Shown: piece by piece, positions 16,496 to 24,376 of the stretch | How positions within the stretch are numbered: position 1 is the first letter of the stretch | How the letters are laid out: the number at the start of each line of letters is the position of its first letter | Origin: Actinocrinis sp035653575 | GTDB taxonomy: Bacteria > Actinomycetota > Actinomycetes > Streptomycetales > Catenulisporaceae | Assembly: GCF_035653575.1 (NCBI RefSeq) | Contig: NZ_DASRBQ010000186.1 | Coordinates: forward strand, 61,314 to 125,313 | Length of the DNA: 64,000 bases | Reading direction: 5' to 3' | Program-made: the position numbers and the translations under genes | Notes under the pieces: model-generated | Database searches by the model: none | The model's input: the letters and a program-made list of their open reading frames with translations, nothing else | What the model was told of the DNA's origin: nothing

Positions 16496-17347
16496 ATGGC
16501 GGAGCAGGCAGGCTGGAGCACGCGGCGGGTAGAGACTGGCAACGGTCTGACCTTCAATGTGGCCGAGCAGGGTGACGCCGGCGGTCGCGCAGTGCTTCTG
16601 CTGCACGGTTTCCCGCAAACGCACCGCTGCTACGACGCTCTCGCGCAGCGCCTCGTACCGCACGGCCTGCGGTTGCTCGCGCCCGATCAGCGCGGCTACT
16701 CCCCCGGTGCGCGTCCGGTCGAGGTCGAGGCGTATTCGATCGATGAGCTGGCCGGGGACGCGGCGCGGATCCTGGACGCCTACGGGATCGAACAGGCTGA
16801 CGTCGTCGGTCACGACTGGGGCGCGGTGGTCGGCTGGGCGCTCGCCGCGACACGGCCCGAGCGTGTTCGTACGCTGACCGCGGTTTCGGTACCGCACCCG
16901 CGGGCGATGGGGGCCGCGCTTGCGGACGAGAGCAGCGGGCAACGCGAGCGTTCCGCGTACATCCAGTTGTTCCGCCAGCCGGGCAAGGCGGAGGACGTGC
17001 TGCTCGAGGATGACGCGGCGCGGCTGCGCGCGGTGTTCGAGCCGCTTCCGCAGTCCGCCGCCGAGCCGCATGTCAGAGCTTTGAGCGACCCGGCGACGCT
17101 CACGGCGGCGCTGAACTGGTACCGCGCGATGCGGGCCGAGGTGTCGGCCGCGCTGCCACCGGTCAGCGTCCCCACGACCTACGTCTGGTCCTCCGGCGAC
17201 ATCGCGATCGGGCGCGCCGCCGCGGAGCTCTGCGCCGGGCAGGTGACCGGTCCGTACCGCTTCGTCGAGCTGGACGGAATCAGCCATTGGATTCCGGATC
17301 AGGCTCCTGACGCGCTCGCCGCGGCCGTGCTCGAGCGCCTCGGCTGA
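16496..17347 (+). CDS. Alpha/beta hydrolase, epoxide-hydrolase-like
   Basis: A 283-residue alpha/beta hydrolase. LLLHGFPQTHRCYD holds the oxyanion HGFP motif, GHDWGAVVGW carries an Asp nucleophile (typical of epoxide hydrolases and haloalkane dehalogenases, not serine esterases), and ISHWIPDQAPD carries the catalytic His. The ATG at 16496 is chosen because the longer frame from 16418 overlaps the KAS III gene. It likely hydrolyses an epoxide; the substrate is unknown. It converges with the aldehyde dehydrogenase gene. Confidence 0.85.
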   Translation: MAEQAGWSTRRVETGNGLTFNVAEQGDAGGRAVLLLHGFPQTHRCYDALAQRLVPHGLRLLAPDQRGYSPGARPVEVEAYSIDELAGDAARILDAYGIEQADVVGHDWGAVVGWALAATRPERVRTLTAVSVPHPRAMGAALADESSGQRERSAYIQLFRQPGKAEDVLLEDDAARLRAVFEPLPQSAAEPHVRALSDPATLTAALNWYRAMRAEVSAALPPVSVPTTYVWSSGDIAIGRAAAELCAGQVTGPYRFVELDGISHWIPDQAPDALAAAVLERLG

Positions 17348-17386
17348 CCGCGCACGCCAGGACGGATCCAGCTCGAGCGGATGCGC

Positions 17387-18856
17387 TTAGAACGGGTACG
17401 GAGCAATCTCCGCCCGGACGGTGACCCAGCGTGTCTCGGTGAAGGCCTCGACGTTGGCCGCCGCGCCGCCGAAGCGGGCACCGGTGCCTGACGCGGCCAG
17501 CCCGCCGAAGGGCACGGTCGCCTCGTCGTTGACGGTCTGGTCGTTGATGTGCACCAGGCCGGTCGGGATCCGGTCGGCCAGTTCGAGGCCGCGCATCACG
17601 TCGCGGGTCAGGATGCCGAGGGAGAGCCCGTATTCGGTGTCGGCGGCGAGCTTGGCGGCCTGGTCGAGCGTGGAGAACCGGGTGACCGGCGCGACCGGGC
17701 CGAACACCTCCTGGGCGTACGCCGGGGCGTCGGGCGTGACCTCGGCCAGCACCGTCGGGCGGTAGAAGAGGTCTTCGTAGGTGCCGCCGGCCGCCAGCCG
17801 CGCGCCGGCCTCGACGCTCGCGGTGACCAGGCCGTGCACCTTGTCGCGCTGCCGGGCGTCGATCAGCGGGCCGAGCGCGACGGTCCCGCTCGCCGGGTCG
17901 CCGACCGGCAGGTGGTTCGCCTTCTCGGCGAGCGCGGCCACGTAGTCGTCGTAGACGGCCTCGTGCACGAGGTGGCGTCCGGTGGTCATGCAGATCTGGC
18001 CCTGGTGCAGGAACGAGCCCCAGGCCCCGGCGGACACCGCGCGGTCGAGGTCGGCGTCGTCGAGCACGATCAGGGCGCTGTTTCCGCCGAGCTCCAGGTG
18101 TGCGCGCTTGAAGTGCTCGGCCGCGAGGACTCCGACGCGGCGCCCGGCCGCGGTCGATCCGGTGAACGAGATGACGCGCACGTTCGGGTCGGTGACCAGT
18201 GCCTCGCCGGCCTCGACCCCGCCGGGCAGCACGTGCAGAACTCCTTCAGGCAGTCCGGCCTCCTCGAAGAGGCGGGCCAGCACGACGCCGCCGCACACGG
18301 CGGTGCGCGGGTCCGGCTTGAGGATCACCGCGTTGCCGAGCGCCAGGGCCGGGGCGACCGAGCGGCTGGCCAGGATCAGCGGGAAGTTGAAGGGGGCGAT
18401 CACACCGACCACGCCGACCGGCACGCGACGGGAGAAGCTGAGGCGCGGTTCGCCGCTGGGGATCAGCTCGCCGTAGGGGCGGGAGGGCAGCGCGGCGGCT
18501 TCGTGCAGTTCGCCGAGCACGAGGCCGATCTCGAAGGCGGCGGCGCCGGGCACCTTGCCGCCCTCGCGCACGAGCCACTGCTCGACCTCCGCTCGATGCT
18601 CATCGAGCAGCGCGGCGGCGCGGCGCAATACGGCGGCGCGCTCGTGGTACGGGGCGGCGGCCCAGGCCGGCTGCGCGGCGGCGGCGAGCGCGCTCGCGCG
18701 GGCGACGTCGGCGGCCGCGGCCGAGCCGATCCGGGCCAGCTGCGCGCCGGTCGCCGGTTCGACGACCGCGGCGTCCCCGCCGGCGGCCTCGCTCCAGCCG
18801 CCGAGGAACACCTGGCCGGTCCAGGCCGACGGGTCGAGGAATGCTTGGTCTGCCAC
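17387..18856 (-). CDS. Aldehyde dehydrogenase, benzaldehyde/vanillin type
   Basis: A 489-residue NAD(P)-dependent aldehyde dehydrogenase. PFNFPLILASRSVAPALA, ISFTGSTAAGR (cofactor loop), HLELGGNSALIVLDDAD (catalytic Glu) and HQGQICMTTGR (catalytic Cys) are present. The N-terminal WTGQVFLGGW and EPATGA segments resemble benzaldehyde/vanillin dehydrogenases, so an aromatic aldehyde is the likely substrate. The GTG at 18856 is chosen because AGGAGA lies just upstream on this strand; the longer frame to 18967 has no such site and would cross the promoter. It diverges from an IclR regulator, a family that often controls aromatic catabolism. Confidence 0.88.
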   Translation of the reverse strand: MADQAFLDPSAWTGQVFLGGWSEAAGGDAAVVEPATGAQLARIGSAAAADVARASALAAAAQPAWAAAPYHERAAVLRRAAALLDEHRAEVEQWLVREGGKVPGAAAFEIGLVLGELHEAAALPSRPYGELIPSGEPRLSFSRRVPVGVVGVIAPFNFPLILASRSVAPALALGNAVILKPDPRTAVCGGVVLARLFEEAGLPEGVLHVLPGGVEAGEALVTDPNVRVISFTGSTAAGRRVGVLAAEHFKRAHLELGGNSALIVLDDADLDRAVSAGAWGSFLHQGQICMTTGRHLVHEAVYDDYVAALAEKANHLPVGDPASGTVALGPLIDARQRDKVHGLVTASVEAGARLAAGGTYEDLFYRPTVLAEVTPDAPAYAQEVFGPVAPVTRFSTLDQAAKLAADTEYGLSLGILTRDVMRGLELADRIPTGLVHINDQTVNDEATVPFGGLAASGTGARFGGAAANVEAFTETRWVTVRAEIAPYPF

Positions 18857-18952
18857 GGCGAGTCTCCTGCTGACGGCGCGGCCGGTAAGGCCGGGTGGGA
18901 CGGGCGATATTCCGGTGACGGGTGCGCAGGGCGAACGTTCGTGCTGGCTGCG

Positions 18953-18981
18953 AACATAGGCCCGCACGCCTGACTCGTCAA
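18953..18981 (-). promoter_or_regulatory. Predicted promoter of the aldehyde dehydrogenase gene
   Basis: On the minus strand TTGACG (18981-18976) is followed after 17 bases by TATGTT (18958-18953), about 100 bases before the GTG. The -35 overlaps the element CCGTTGAC, of which an inverted copy forms the -35 region of the IclR gene (19032-19039). Confidence 0.55.
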
Positions 18982-19039
18982 CGGTTCAACTAGATGGCCC
19001 GATCAGAGCCTGCCGCGCGCGTGGGCGCGAGCCGTTGAC
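18977..19039. promoter_or_regulatory. Inverted 8-base repeat joining the two divergent promoters
   Basis: GTCAACGG (18977-18984) and CCGTTGAC (19032-19039) are perfect inverted copies 55 bases apart centre to centre. Each overlaps one -35 box, so one regulator, probably the adjacent IclR protein, could control both genes. Confidence 0.4.
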
Positions 19040-19062
19040 CGGCCAATAGGAGCCGCCATAAC
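19035..19062 (+). promoter_or_regulatory. Predicted promoter of the IclR regulator gene
   Basis: TTGACC (19035-19040) is followed after 16 bases by CATAAC (19057-19062), which matches 4 of 6 bases of the -10 consensus, 43 bases before the ATG. Confidence 0.5.
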
Positions 19063-19105
19063 GTGCGTGCGGATCAACTGAGTCGTTCACGGCAGGAGGG
19101 AGCGC

Positions 19106-20023
19106 ATGTCGGAACCGACGCCGGAAGCCGCGCCCCAGCCGGGCCGGGACGGCGCGGGCGCGTTCGTGCAGTCGCTGGACCGCGGGCTCGCGGTGATCCG
19201 GGCCTTCGACGCCGAGCATCCGGAGCTGACGCTCTCGGAGGTGGCCAGGGCGACCGGACTGACCCGGGCGGCCGCCCGTCGCTTCCTGCTGACTTTGGTG
19301 GAACTCGGCTATGTGCGCACCGACGGCCGGCTGTTCGCGCTGCGGCCGAAGATCCTAGAGCTCGGCTACGCCTACCTCTCCAGCCTGAGCCTGCCGGAGA
19401 TCGCGCTGCCGCACCTGGAGCAGCTGGTGGAGCGGGTGCACGAGTCCAGCTCGGTCTCCGTGCTCGACGGCGACGAGGTGGTCTACGTCGCACGGGTGCC
19501 CACCAAGCGGATCATGACGGTCTCGATCAGCGTGGGGACCCGCTTCCCCGCGTATGCGACCTCGATGGGACGGGTGCTGCTGGCGTGGCACTCTGCCGAG
19601 TGGCTTGACGGCTATCTGGCGTCGGCCAGCCTGCGCGCGCTGACCGAGCACACGCTCGCCGATCCCGAGTCGCTGCGCGCCGAGCTGGCGGCGGTGCGGG
19701 AGCGCGGTTGGGCGATGGCGGACCAGGAGCTCGAGGAGGGGCTGCGCTCGGTGGCCGCGCCGATCCGGGACCAGTCCGGTCGGGTGGTGGCCGCGATAAA
19801 CGTGGCGACGAACGTGTCGCGGACCGGGACCGACGAGCTGGTCGACCGGATCGTGCCGCAACTGCTGGCCACCGCGGGCCTCATCGAGCAGGATCTGGCC
19901 CGGTCCGCGATCGCCCAGTCTTCGGGAGCCCGTTCCACGGGGCCTCGGCCCCCGGCCTCGACACGGCACGGATCGGTCGCGAAGCAGGCGGCGGCTAGCC
20001 GACAGCCGGTCCCGAGGCCCTGA
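19106..20023 (+). CDS. IclR-family transcriptional regulator (PcaR/PobR-like)
   Basis: A 305-residue regulator. Residues about 20-80 form the winged helix (SLDRGLAVIRAFDAE, LTLSEVARATGLTRAAARR, LVELGYVRTDG). The effector-binding IclR domain follows, with RIMTVSISVGTRFPAY and the SMGRVLLA motif. The subgroup resembles PcaR/PobR regulators of aromatic compound breakdown, which fits the divergent benzaldehyde-type dehydrogenase. GGAGGG precedes the ATG at the correct distance. The last 40 residues are low-complexity, and the gene end overlaps the convergent PPOX gene by 29 bases. Confidence 0.88.
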   Translation: MSEPTPEAAPQPGRDGAGAFVQSLDRGLAVIRAFDAEHPELTLSEVARATGLTRAAARRFLLTLVELGYVRTDGRLFALRPKILELGYAYLSSLSLPEIALPHLEQLVERVHESSSVSVLDGDEVVYVARVPTKRIMTVSISVGTRFPAYATSMGRVLLAWHSAEWLDGYLASASLRALTEHTLADPESLRAELAAVRERGWAMADQELEEGLRSVAAPIRDQSGRVVAAINVATNVSRTGTDELVDRIVPQLLATAGLIEQDLARSAIAQSSGARSTGPRPPASTRHGSVAKQAAASRQPVPRP

Positions 20024-20420
20024 GGATGTCGAACCGCAACAGGACGCGCCGGTCACGCACCATCGCGGCGCGGTACTCGCCCCAGTCGGGGTGCTCGCCG
20101 CTGACCGTGCGGTAGTAGTCGACCAGCGCCTCGATGCGGTCCGGGCCGTCCGCGAACTCGGCCTGCCCCTCGACCTGGACCCACGGTCCGTAGAAGCCTT
20201 CGCTGAACACGCACAGCGCGACGCGCGGGTCGCGGCGGGCGTTCTTCGTCTTGGCACGGTCCTCGGTGACGCTCACGATGATCCGGCCTTGGGCGTCGAC
20301 GCCCGGCGTTACCGGCGACATCTGCGCCTGTCCGTCGCGGCGGTACGTCGTAAGCACGCCGCGCGGATTCGCGGCCACGAACTCACGCGCCCGCGCGATC
20401 CGGTCAACCTCGTCGCCCAC
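19995..20420 (-). CDS. PPOX-class F420-dependent oxidoreductase (split beta-barrel)
   Basis: A 141-residue flavin/F420-binding split-barrel protein. The sequence runs RGVLTTYRRDGQAQMSPVTP at the start, then AKTKNARRDPRVALCVFSE and GPWVQVEGQAEF, and ends EHPDWGEYRAAMVRDRRV, the layout of actinobacterial F420-dependent PPOX proteins. These reduce small substrates with reduced F420; the substrate here is unknown. The GTG at 20420 is preceded by GGGGAGA on this strand and by no sensible upstream start. The gene's last 29 bases overlap the IclR gene tail-to-tail. Confidence 0.82.
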   Translation of the reverse strand: MGDEVDRIARAREFVAANPRGVLTTYRRDGQAQMSPVTPGVDAQGRIIVSVTEDRAKTKNARRDPRVALCVFSEGFYGPWVQVEGQAEFADGPDRIEALVDYYRTVSGEHPDWGEYRAAMVRDRRVLLRFDILRASGPAVG

Positions 20421-20540
20421 GGCGTCTCCCCTCTCCGCTGAGTGCGCCGACTGCCCGTCAGCTCCCTTGCCGGGGGCCGACCGCGACGGCAACCGAAGTC
20501 AACCGGATCCGCGCCGCGCCGATTCCCGCGCCGCGCCGAG

Positions 20541-21227
20541 TCAGGCCTGAATTCCCCCGCGCGAGTAGCCGACCAGATAATCCGGTATCCGTACGCCCTG
20601 CGCGAGGTTCTCGTCCGGGACCGGCGCGCCGGCGGTGAGCCTGAGCGGGATGTGCCCGGCCCAGTACGGCAGGCCGACGTCCTCGGGCTCCTCGCCGATA
20701 TGGGAGCCGCGCGCCTTGAGCGAGACCTCGGCGAGCTCGATCGCCACGATGGCGGTCTTGGCGAGCTCCTTGCGGGTCGCGGGGCGGGTGTCCTTCGACC
20801 GGCCCTCGGCGACGTGGTCGATCAGCGCGGCCATGGCGCTGAGCTTCTCTTCCTCGGACCGCACGACTCGGGCGGTGCCGTGGATGACCACCGAGCGGTA
20901 CGGGGCCGAGTGGTGCAGCCAGGAACGCGCGAATACGAGGCCGTCGATCAGCGTGATGGTCACGCCGACCGGTTCGCCGTCGAGCAGGGAGAAACGCCCT
21001 CCGGAGGAGCCGTGGATGTACAGCGTGTCGCCGTTGCGCGCGTGTACGGTCGGCAGCACGACCGGGGCGCCGTCGCGAATGAAGCCGACGTGGCAGACCA
21101 GCGCTTCGTCGATCACCGCGTGGACTGCGGCGCGGTCGTAGCTGACTCGCGACGCGTAGCGAGTCGGAGTACTGCGCTCGGTCTGTATGTACTCGTCCTG
21201 GGTGTATCCGCTGTCTGTCGCCGCCAC
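20541..21227 (-). CDS. Pyridoxamine 5'-phosphate oxidase family protein
   Basis: A 228-residue split-barrel flavoprotein-like protein of the pyridoxamine-phosphate oxidase (PNPOx-like) family. Family segments include LVCHVGFIRDGAPVVLPTVH, DTLYIHGSSGGRFSLL and YRSVVIHGTARVV. The GTG start follows AAGGGG on the minus strand. It diverges from a MocR-type regulator whose family uses pyridoxal phosphate as effector and often controls vitamin B6-linked genes, so a role in B6 or flavin-dependent detoxification is plausible but unproven. Confidence 0.82.
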   Translation of the reverse strand: MAATDSGYTQDEYIQTERSTPTRYASRVSYDRAAVHAVIDEALVCHVGFIRDGAPVVLPTVHARNGDTLYIHGSSGGRFSLLDGEPVGVTITLIDGLVFARSWLHHSAPYRSVVIHGTARVVRSEEEKLSAMAALIDHVAEGRSKDTRPATRKELAKTAIVAIELAEVSLKARGSHIGEEPEDVGLPYWAGHIPLRLTAGAPVPDENLAQGVRIPDYLVGYSRGGIQA

Positions 21228-21230
21228 CGC

Positions 21231-21278
21231 TTGCCCCTTCTATTGTTCTAATACATAATACATTTTGTGTTGGAACAA
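21231..21278. promoter_or_regulatory. Divergent promoter/operator of the MocR and PNPOx-like genes
   Basis: For the MocR gene, TTGCCC (21231-21236), 17 bases and CATAAT (21254-21259, 5 of 6 matches) place the start of transcription at about the GTG codon itself (21267), implying a leaderless mRNA. An imperfect inverted repeat (21243-21255 with 21266-21278, 11 of 13 matches) with TTGTTC ends covers the -10 and the start codon. It also supplies a weak minus-strand TTGTTC/TGTATT promoter. Such a site would let MocR control both genes, including itself. Confidence 0.6.
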
Positions 21279-22604
21279 AGCTCCTGGGTCGCAGACTATG
21301 AGGTGACCGGGGCCCGCGCAAGCGATATCGCCGCGAGCATCGAGGCGGCGATCACGCACGGCCGGTTGACGCCCGGCGCCGCGCTCCCCCCGGTTCGCGA
21401 GCTGGCCGCGCAGCTCGGCGTGAACGCGAACACCGCCGCGAGCGCCTACCGGCTGCTGCGTGACCGCGGCACGGTCGAGACCCGCGGCCGCAACGGCACG
21501 CTGGTGCGTGAACGCCCGGCGACCAGTCCGGCCAGCCGCGCGCTCGCGCTGCCGCTGGGGACGGTGGACCTGTCGACGGGCAACCCGGACCCGACGCTGT
21601 TACCGCACCTGAACCCTCGACCGGTGACACGGCCGCACCTTTACGGCGAACCGGTGCTCGATCCCGCGCTGCGCCGTCACGCCGAGCGCATCCTTTCCCG
21701 CGACGGCATCGACTCCGAGCACCTGGCCTGTACTTTCGGCTCGCTCGACGGCATCGACCGGCTGCTGACCGCGCATCTTCGGCCCGGCGACACGGTGGCG
21801 GTCGAGGACCCGGGCTGGTCGCATCTACTCGACCTGCTGGCCGCGGACCGGCTCACGCCCCTGCCGGTCGCGGTCGACGACGCCGGCCCCGATCCGGAAG
21901 AACTGGCCAAGGCGCTGGCGGCGGGCGCGAAGGCGTTCATTGTGACCACCCGCGCGCAGAACCCGTACGGCGCCGCGATCACCGAGCAGCGTGGCAGGCA
22001 ACTGCGCGCGGTACTGCGGGACTATCCCGATGTCCTGACGATTGACGACGATCACGGCGCGGACGTGACTCCGGGTCCGCCGCACACGCTGGCCGAGGCG
22101 ACGCGGTATTGGGCCTATTTGCGCAGCGCATCGAAGGCTTACGGTCCGGATCTGCGTATCGCGCTGTTGTCCGCGGACGCGATTACTCACGACCTGGTGG
22201 CCGGCCGGCTGCGTCATACCGCACGGCACGTGAGCCGCATCATCCAGACGACGTGGGCTGACGCCCTTGCCGATCACACGACGCAGAAGCTGGTGAGCAG
22301 CGCCGGGGAGCGGTACGCGGAGCGCCGTACCGCATTGATCGATGCGTTAAAGCAGCGGGGCGTTCAGGCACACGGAAGTAGCGGGCTGAACGTGTGGGTG
22401 CCGGTTCCAGACGAGAGTGCCGCTCTGAGCGCTTTGCTGGCGGCGGGATTCGCTGCGGCTCCTGGTGCGTGGTTCCGAATCCGAACCGCACCGGGCCTAC
22501 GCGTCACGAGCGCGGTACTCGATCCGAGCCAGTCCGATCGCGTGGCGGACGCGCTGGCGACTGCCGTACACCGGCCGCCCGATCCCGGCACGGGCTGGAG
22601 CTGA
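21267..22604 (+). CDS. MocR/PdxR-type regulator (GntR winged helix fused to aminotransferase fold)
   Basis: A 445-residue regulator. Residues about 15-75 are a GntR winged helix (LTPGAALPPVRELAAQLGVN, then TAASAYRLLRDRGTVETRG). The rest is a class-I aminotransferase fold that binds pyridoxal phosphate (SLDGIDRLLTAHLRPGDTVAVE-like core, ending with the RSASKAYGPDLRIA lysine segment). It probably controls the divergent PNPOx-like gene. The GTG at 21267 lacks a ribosome site and seems leaderless. Two in-frame TTA leucine codons (21600-21602 and 22347-22349) suggest dependence on the rare bldA-type tRNA. A terminator hairpin lies directly after the stop. Confidence 0.87.
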   Translation: MLEQSSWVADYEVTGARASDIAASIEAAITHGRLTPGAALPPVRELAAQLGVNANTAASAYRLLRDRGTVETRGRNGTLVRERPATSPASRALALPLGTVDLSTGNPDPTLLPHLNPRPVTRPHLYGEPVLDPALRRHAERILSRDGIDSEHLACTFGSLDGIDRLLTAHLRPGDTVAVEDPGWSHLLDLLAADRLTPLPVAVDDAGPDPEELAKALAAGAKAFIVTTRAQNPYGAAITEQRGRQLRAVLRDYPDVLTIDDDHGADVTPGPPHTLAEATRYWAYLRSASKAYGPDLRIALLSADAITHDLVAGRLRHTARHVSRIIQTTWADALADHTTQKLVSSAGERYAERRTALIDALKQRGVQAHGSSGLNVWVPVPDESAALSALLAAGFAAAPGAWFRIRTAPGLRVTSAVLDPSQSDRVADALATAVHRPPDPGTGWS

Positions 22605-22621
22605 CGCGCCGTCACGGCGCG
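22605..22621. terminator. Short hairpin between MocR and PlsC genes
   Basis: CGCGCCG (22605-22611) pairs with CGGCGCG (22615-22621) around a 3-base loop directly after the MocR stop codon. It sits between convergent genes, so it may stop transcription from both sides. Confidence 0.5.
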
Positions 22622-22645
22622 CAGGTCGAGATCGAAGCGGCGAGA

Positions 22646-23326
22646 TCAGAGCTCGGCGGGGCGCTCGTTGTACACGCCCGCGTACTCCTGGCCGGAGAGC
22701 TTCTGGATCTGCTCGATGACCGCGTCGGCCACCACCCGCCGGGCCCGTGAGTTCTCCGCCACCGGCTCGCCGGGGAAGTCCAGCTTCGTCGCGTCGATCG
22801 GCTCGCCGAAGCGCACGGTGACCGGGACGATCTTCGGGATCTTCGCGCCGACCGGCAGCACCTCGCGGGTGCCCTGGACCGCGAGCGGCACGATCGGCGC
22901 ACCGGACTTGAGCGCCAGCCAGCCGACGCCGACCTTGGCCCGGTAGAGCCGGCCGTCGAGCGAGCGGGTGCCCTCGGGGTAGATCACGAAGGCGCCGCCG
23001 CTGTTGATGACGGCCAAGGACTGGTCTAGCGAGTCTTTAGCGGCGCGATGGTCTCCGCGCCGCACCGGGATGGCGCCGATGGCGGTGAAGAAGGCCTTCA
23101 TCATGGCGCCCTTGATGCCCTTGGTCTCGAAGTACTCCGCCTTCGCGATGAAGGCGACGCGCCGCGGGGTGATCATGGGGATCAGGAGGGAGTCGACGAA
23201 GGAGAGGTGGTTGGAGGCGAGGATCACCGGCCCGTGGCTGGGGATGTTCTCCCGGCCCTCGATCTTCGGCCGCCAGATCAGCAGCGTCAAGCGGGTCGTC
23301 AGCGCCTTCAACACCACGTAGAACAC
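22646..23326 (-). CDS. 1-acyl-sn-glycerol-3-phosphate acyltransferase (PlsC)
   Basis: A 226-residue membrane-associated acyltransferase that acylates lysophosphatidic acid in phospholipid synthesis. The four family motifs are clear: NHLSFVDSLL (HX4D), then AIGAIPVRRGD, YPEGTRSLDG and IVPLAVQGT. The GTG at 23326 follows AGAGAGG on this strand; the longer frame to 23431 has no ribosome site. It is a canonical PlsC, unlike the diverged version at 10944. Confidence 0.88.
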   Translation of the reverse strand: MFYVVLKALTTRLTLLIWRPKIEGRENIPSHGPVILASNHLSFVDSLLIPMITPRRVAFIAKAEYFETKGIKGAMMKAFFTAIGAIPVRRGDHRAAKDSLDQSLAVINSGGAFVIYPEGTRSLDGRLYRAKVGVGWLALKSGAPIVPLAVQGTREVLPVGAKIPKIVPVTVRFGEPIDATKLDFPGEPVAENSRARRVVADAVIEQIQKLSGQEYAGVYNERPAEL

Positions 23327-23484
23327 GCCACGCCTCTCTAGTCCGTCACGGCGCCGTCGTCCGTGTCTGTGTGAGCGGGCCGGAATCGAAGGATACGGCC
23401 TAGCCTCGTTCGGGTGACAGCCGCCCGACACGTCCGGCGCAGTGTCGCGCCGACCGCGTCTCGTCTGCCAACCTCTCGTTCACT

Positions 23485-24324
23485 GTGCTCGATACAGCGC
23501 CTGTCGTCGATGGCGACCTGATGATCAATACCATGCGCGCGCCGTTGCCGGAACGGGTGTTCCCGTCTCGTCTGCCGCGCGACCGCCCGCCGCTCGGCCC
23601 GGACGGAAGGCCCGCGACGCGTTGGACCGATCCGCGAGTCGCGGCGGCGTACGCGGAACGCGACGACGAGACGGAACGCGAGGTGCTCTGGCCGGTCCTC
23701 GCCGACGCGGTACGCCCGCCGCAACCCAAGCGCGTCTCCGGTAGGCCGGACGGCACGGTGCTGGACCTCGGCTGCGGTCTCGGCGGCCTGGCGCAGTACC
23801 TGGCGGACCGTCATTGGCTGCGGGTTTACGCGTTCGATGTCTCCCCGACAATGCACCGGATCGGCGCGCAACGCTTCCGCGACGCCTGGGTCGTACGCAC
23901 GATGCCCGACACGCGCGGCCGAATCCCGCTGCGCCGGGCGCAATGCACCGCGGCCGTCGCCCACCGGCTGTTGCTCCATCTGGCGCACCCCTGTCTGATC
24001 GTCGGGTTGCTGACCGAGGCTCGCAGGGTGCTGCGCCGCGGAGCGCCGCTGGTCGTGGTCGAGCGGGACACCCGCGAAGCGCTCGCCGCGACACTGGTCG
24101 TGAGCCCAGGCGCGAACGACCCAGCTGCCTGGAACCTGTCAGACGGCGCCCCGTACGTCGAGCACTACCGCTTGCGCGACGGGTCGACGCTTTCCGTCAC
24201 CGCGTGGTGGTACTCCCCCGCGACCATCGTTGAGTGCATGGCCACGGCCGGGTTCCAAATCGAGGAGATCCGGGTTCTGCAATGCCCCGGGGGTGCGCTC
24301 CTGTATCGCGCCTCCGCGCTTTAG
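23485..24324 (+). CDS. SAM-dependent class I methyltransferase
   Basis: A 279-residue methyltransferase. The SAM-binding motif I is VLDLGCGLGGLAQYLA, with an acidic residue ending strand 2 (FDVSPTMHRIG). The C-terminal half is a Rossmann-like remainder with no recognised substrate domain. The GTG at 23485 is uncertain; ATG codons at 23521 and 23533 are alternatives, since no strong ribosome site is seen. It lies alone between a convergent SanA-like gene and a divergent PlsC gene, so no pathway can be assigned. Confidence 0.75.
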   Translation: MLDTAPVVDGDLMINTMRAPLPERVFPSRLPRDRPPLGPDGRPATRWTDPRVAAAYAERDDETEREVLWPVLADAVRPPQPKRVSGRPDGTVLDLGCGLGGLAQYLADRHWLRVYAFDVSPTMHRIGAQRFRDAWVVRTMPDTRGRIPLRRAQCTAAVAHRLLLHLAHPCLIVGLLTEARRVLRRGAPLVVVERDTREALAATLVVSPGANDPAAWNLSDGAPYVEHYRLRDGSTLSVTAWWYSPATIVECMATAGFQIEEIRVLQCPGGALLYRASAL

Positions 24325-24376
24325 CGACGCTGCGCCAAGCCCTTGGTCATCCTTTACCGATCCCCGGCCCGCTGAT

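Noticed and set aside
18857..18967. Extended N-terminus of the aldehyde dehydrogenase
   Set aside because: The extra 37 residues are unlike the family, would cover the predicted promoter, and the GTG at 18856 has a good ribosome site.
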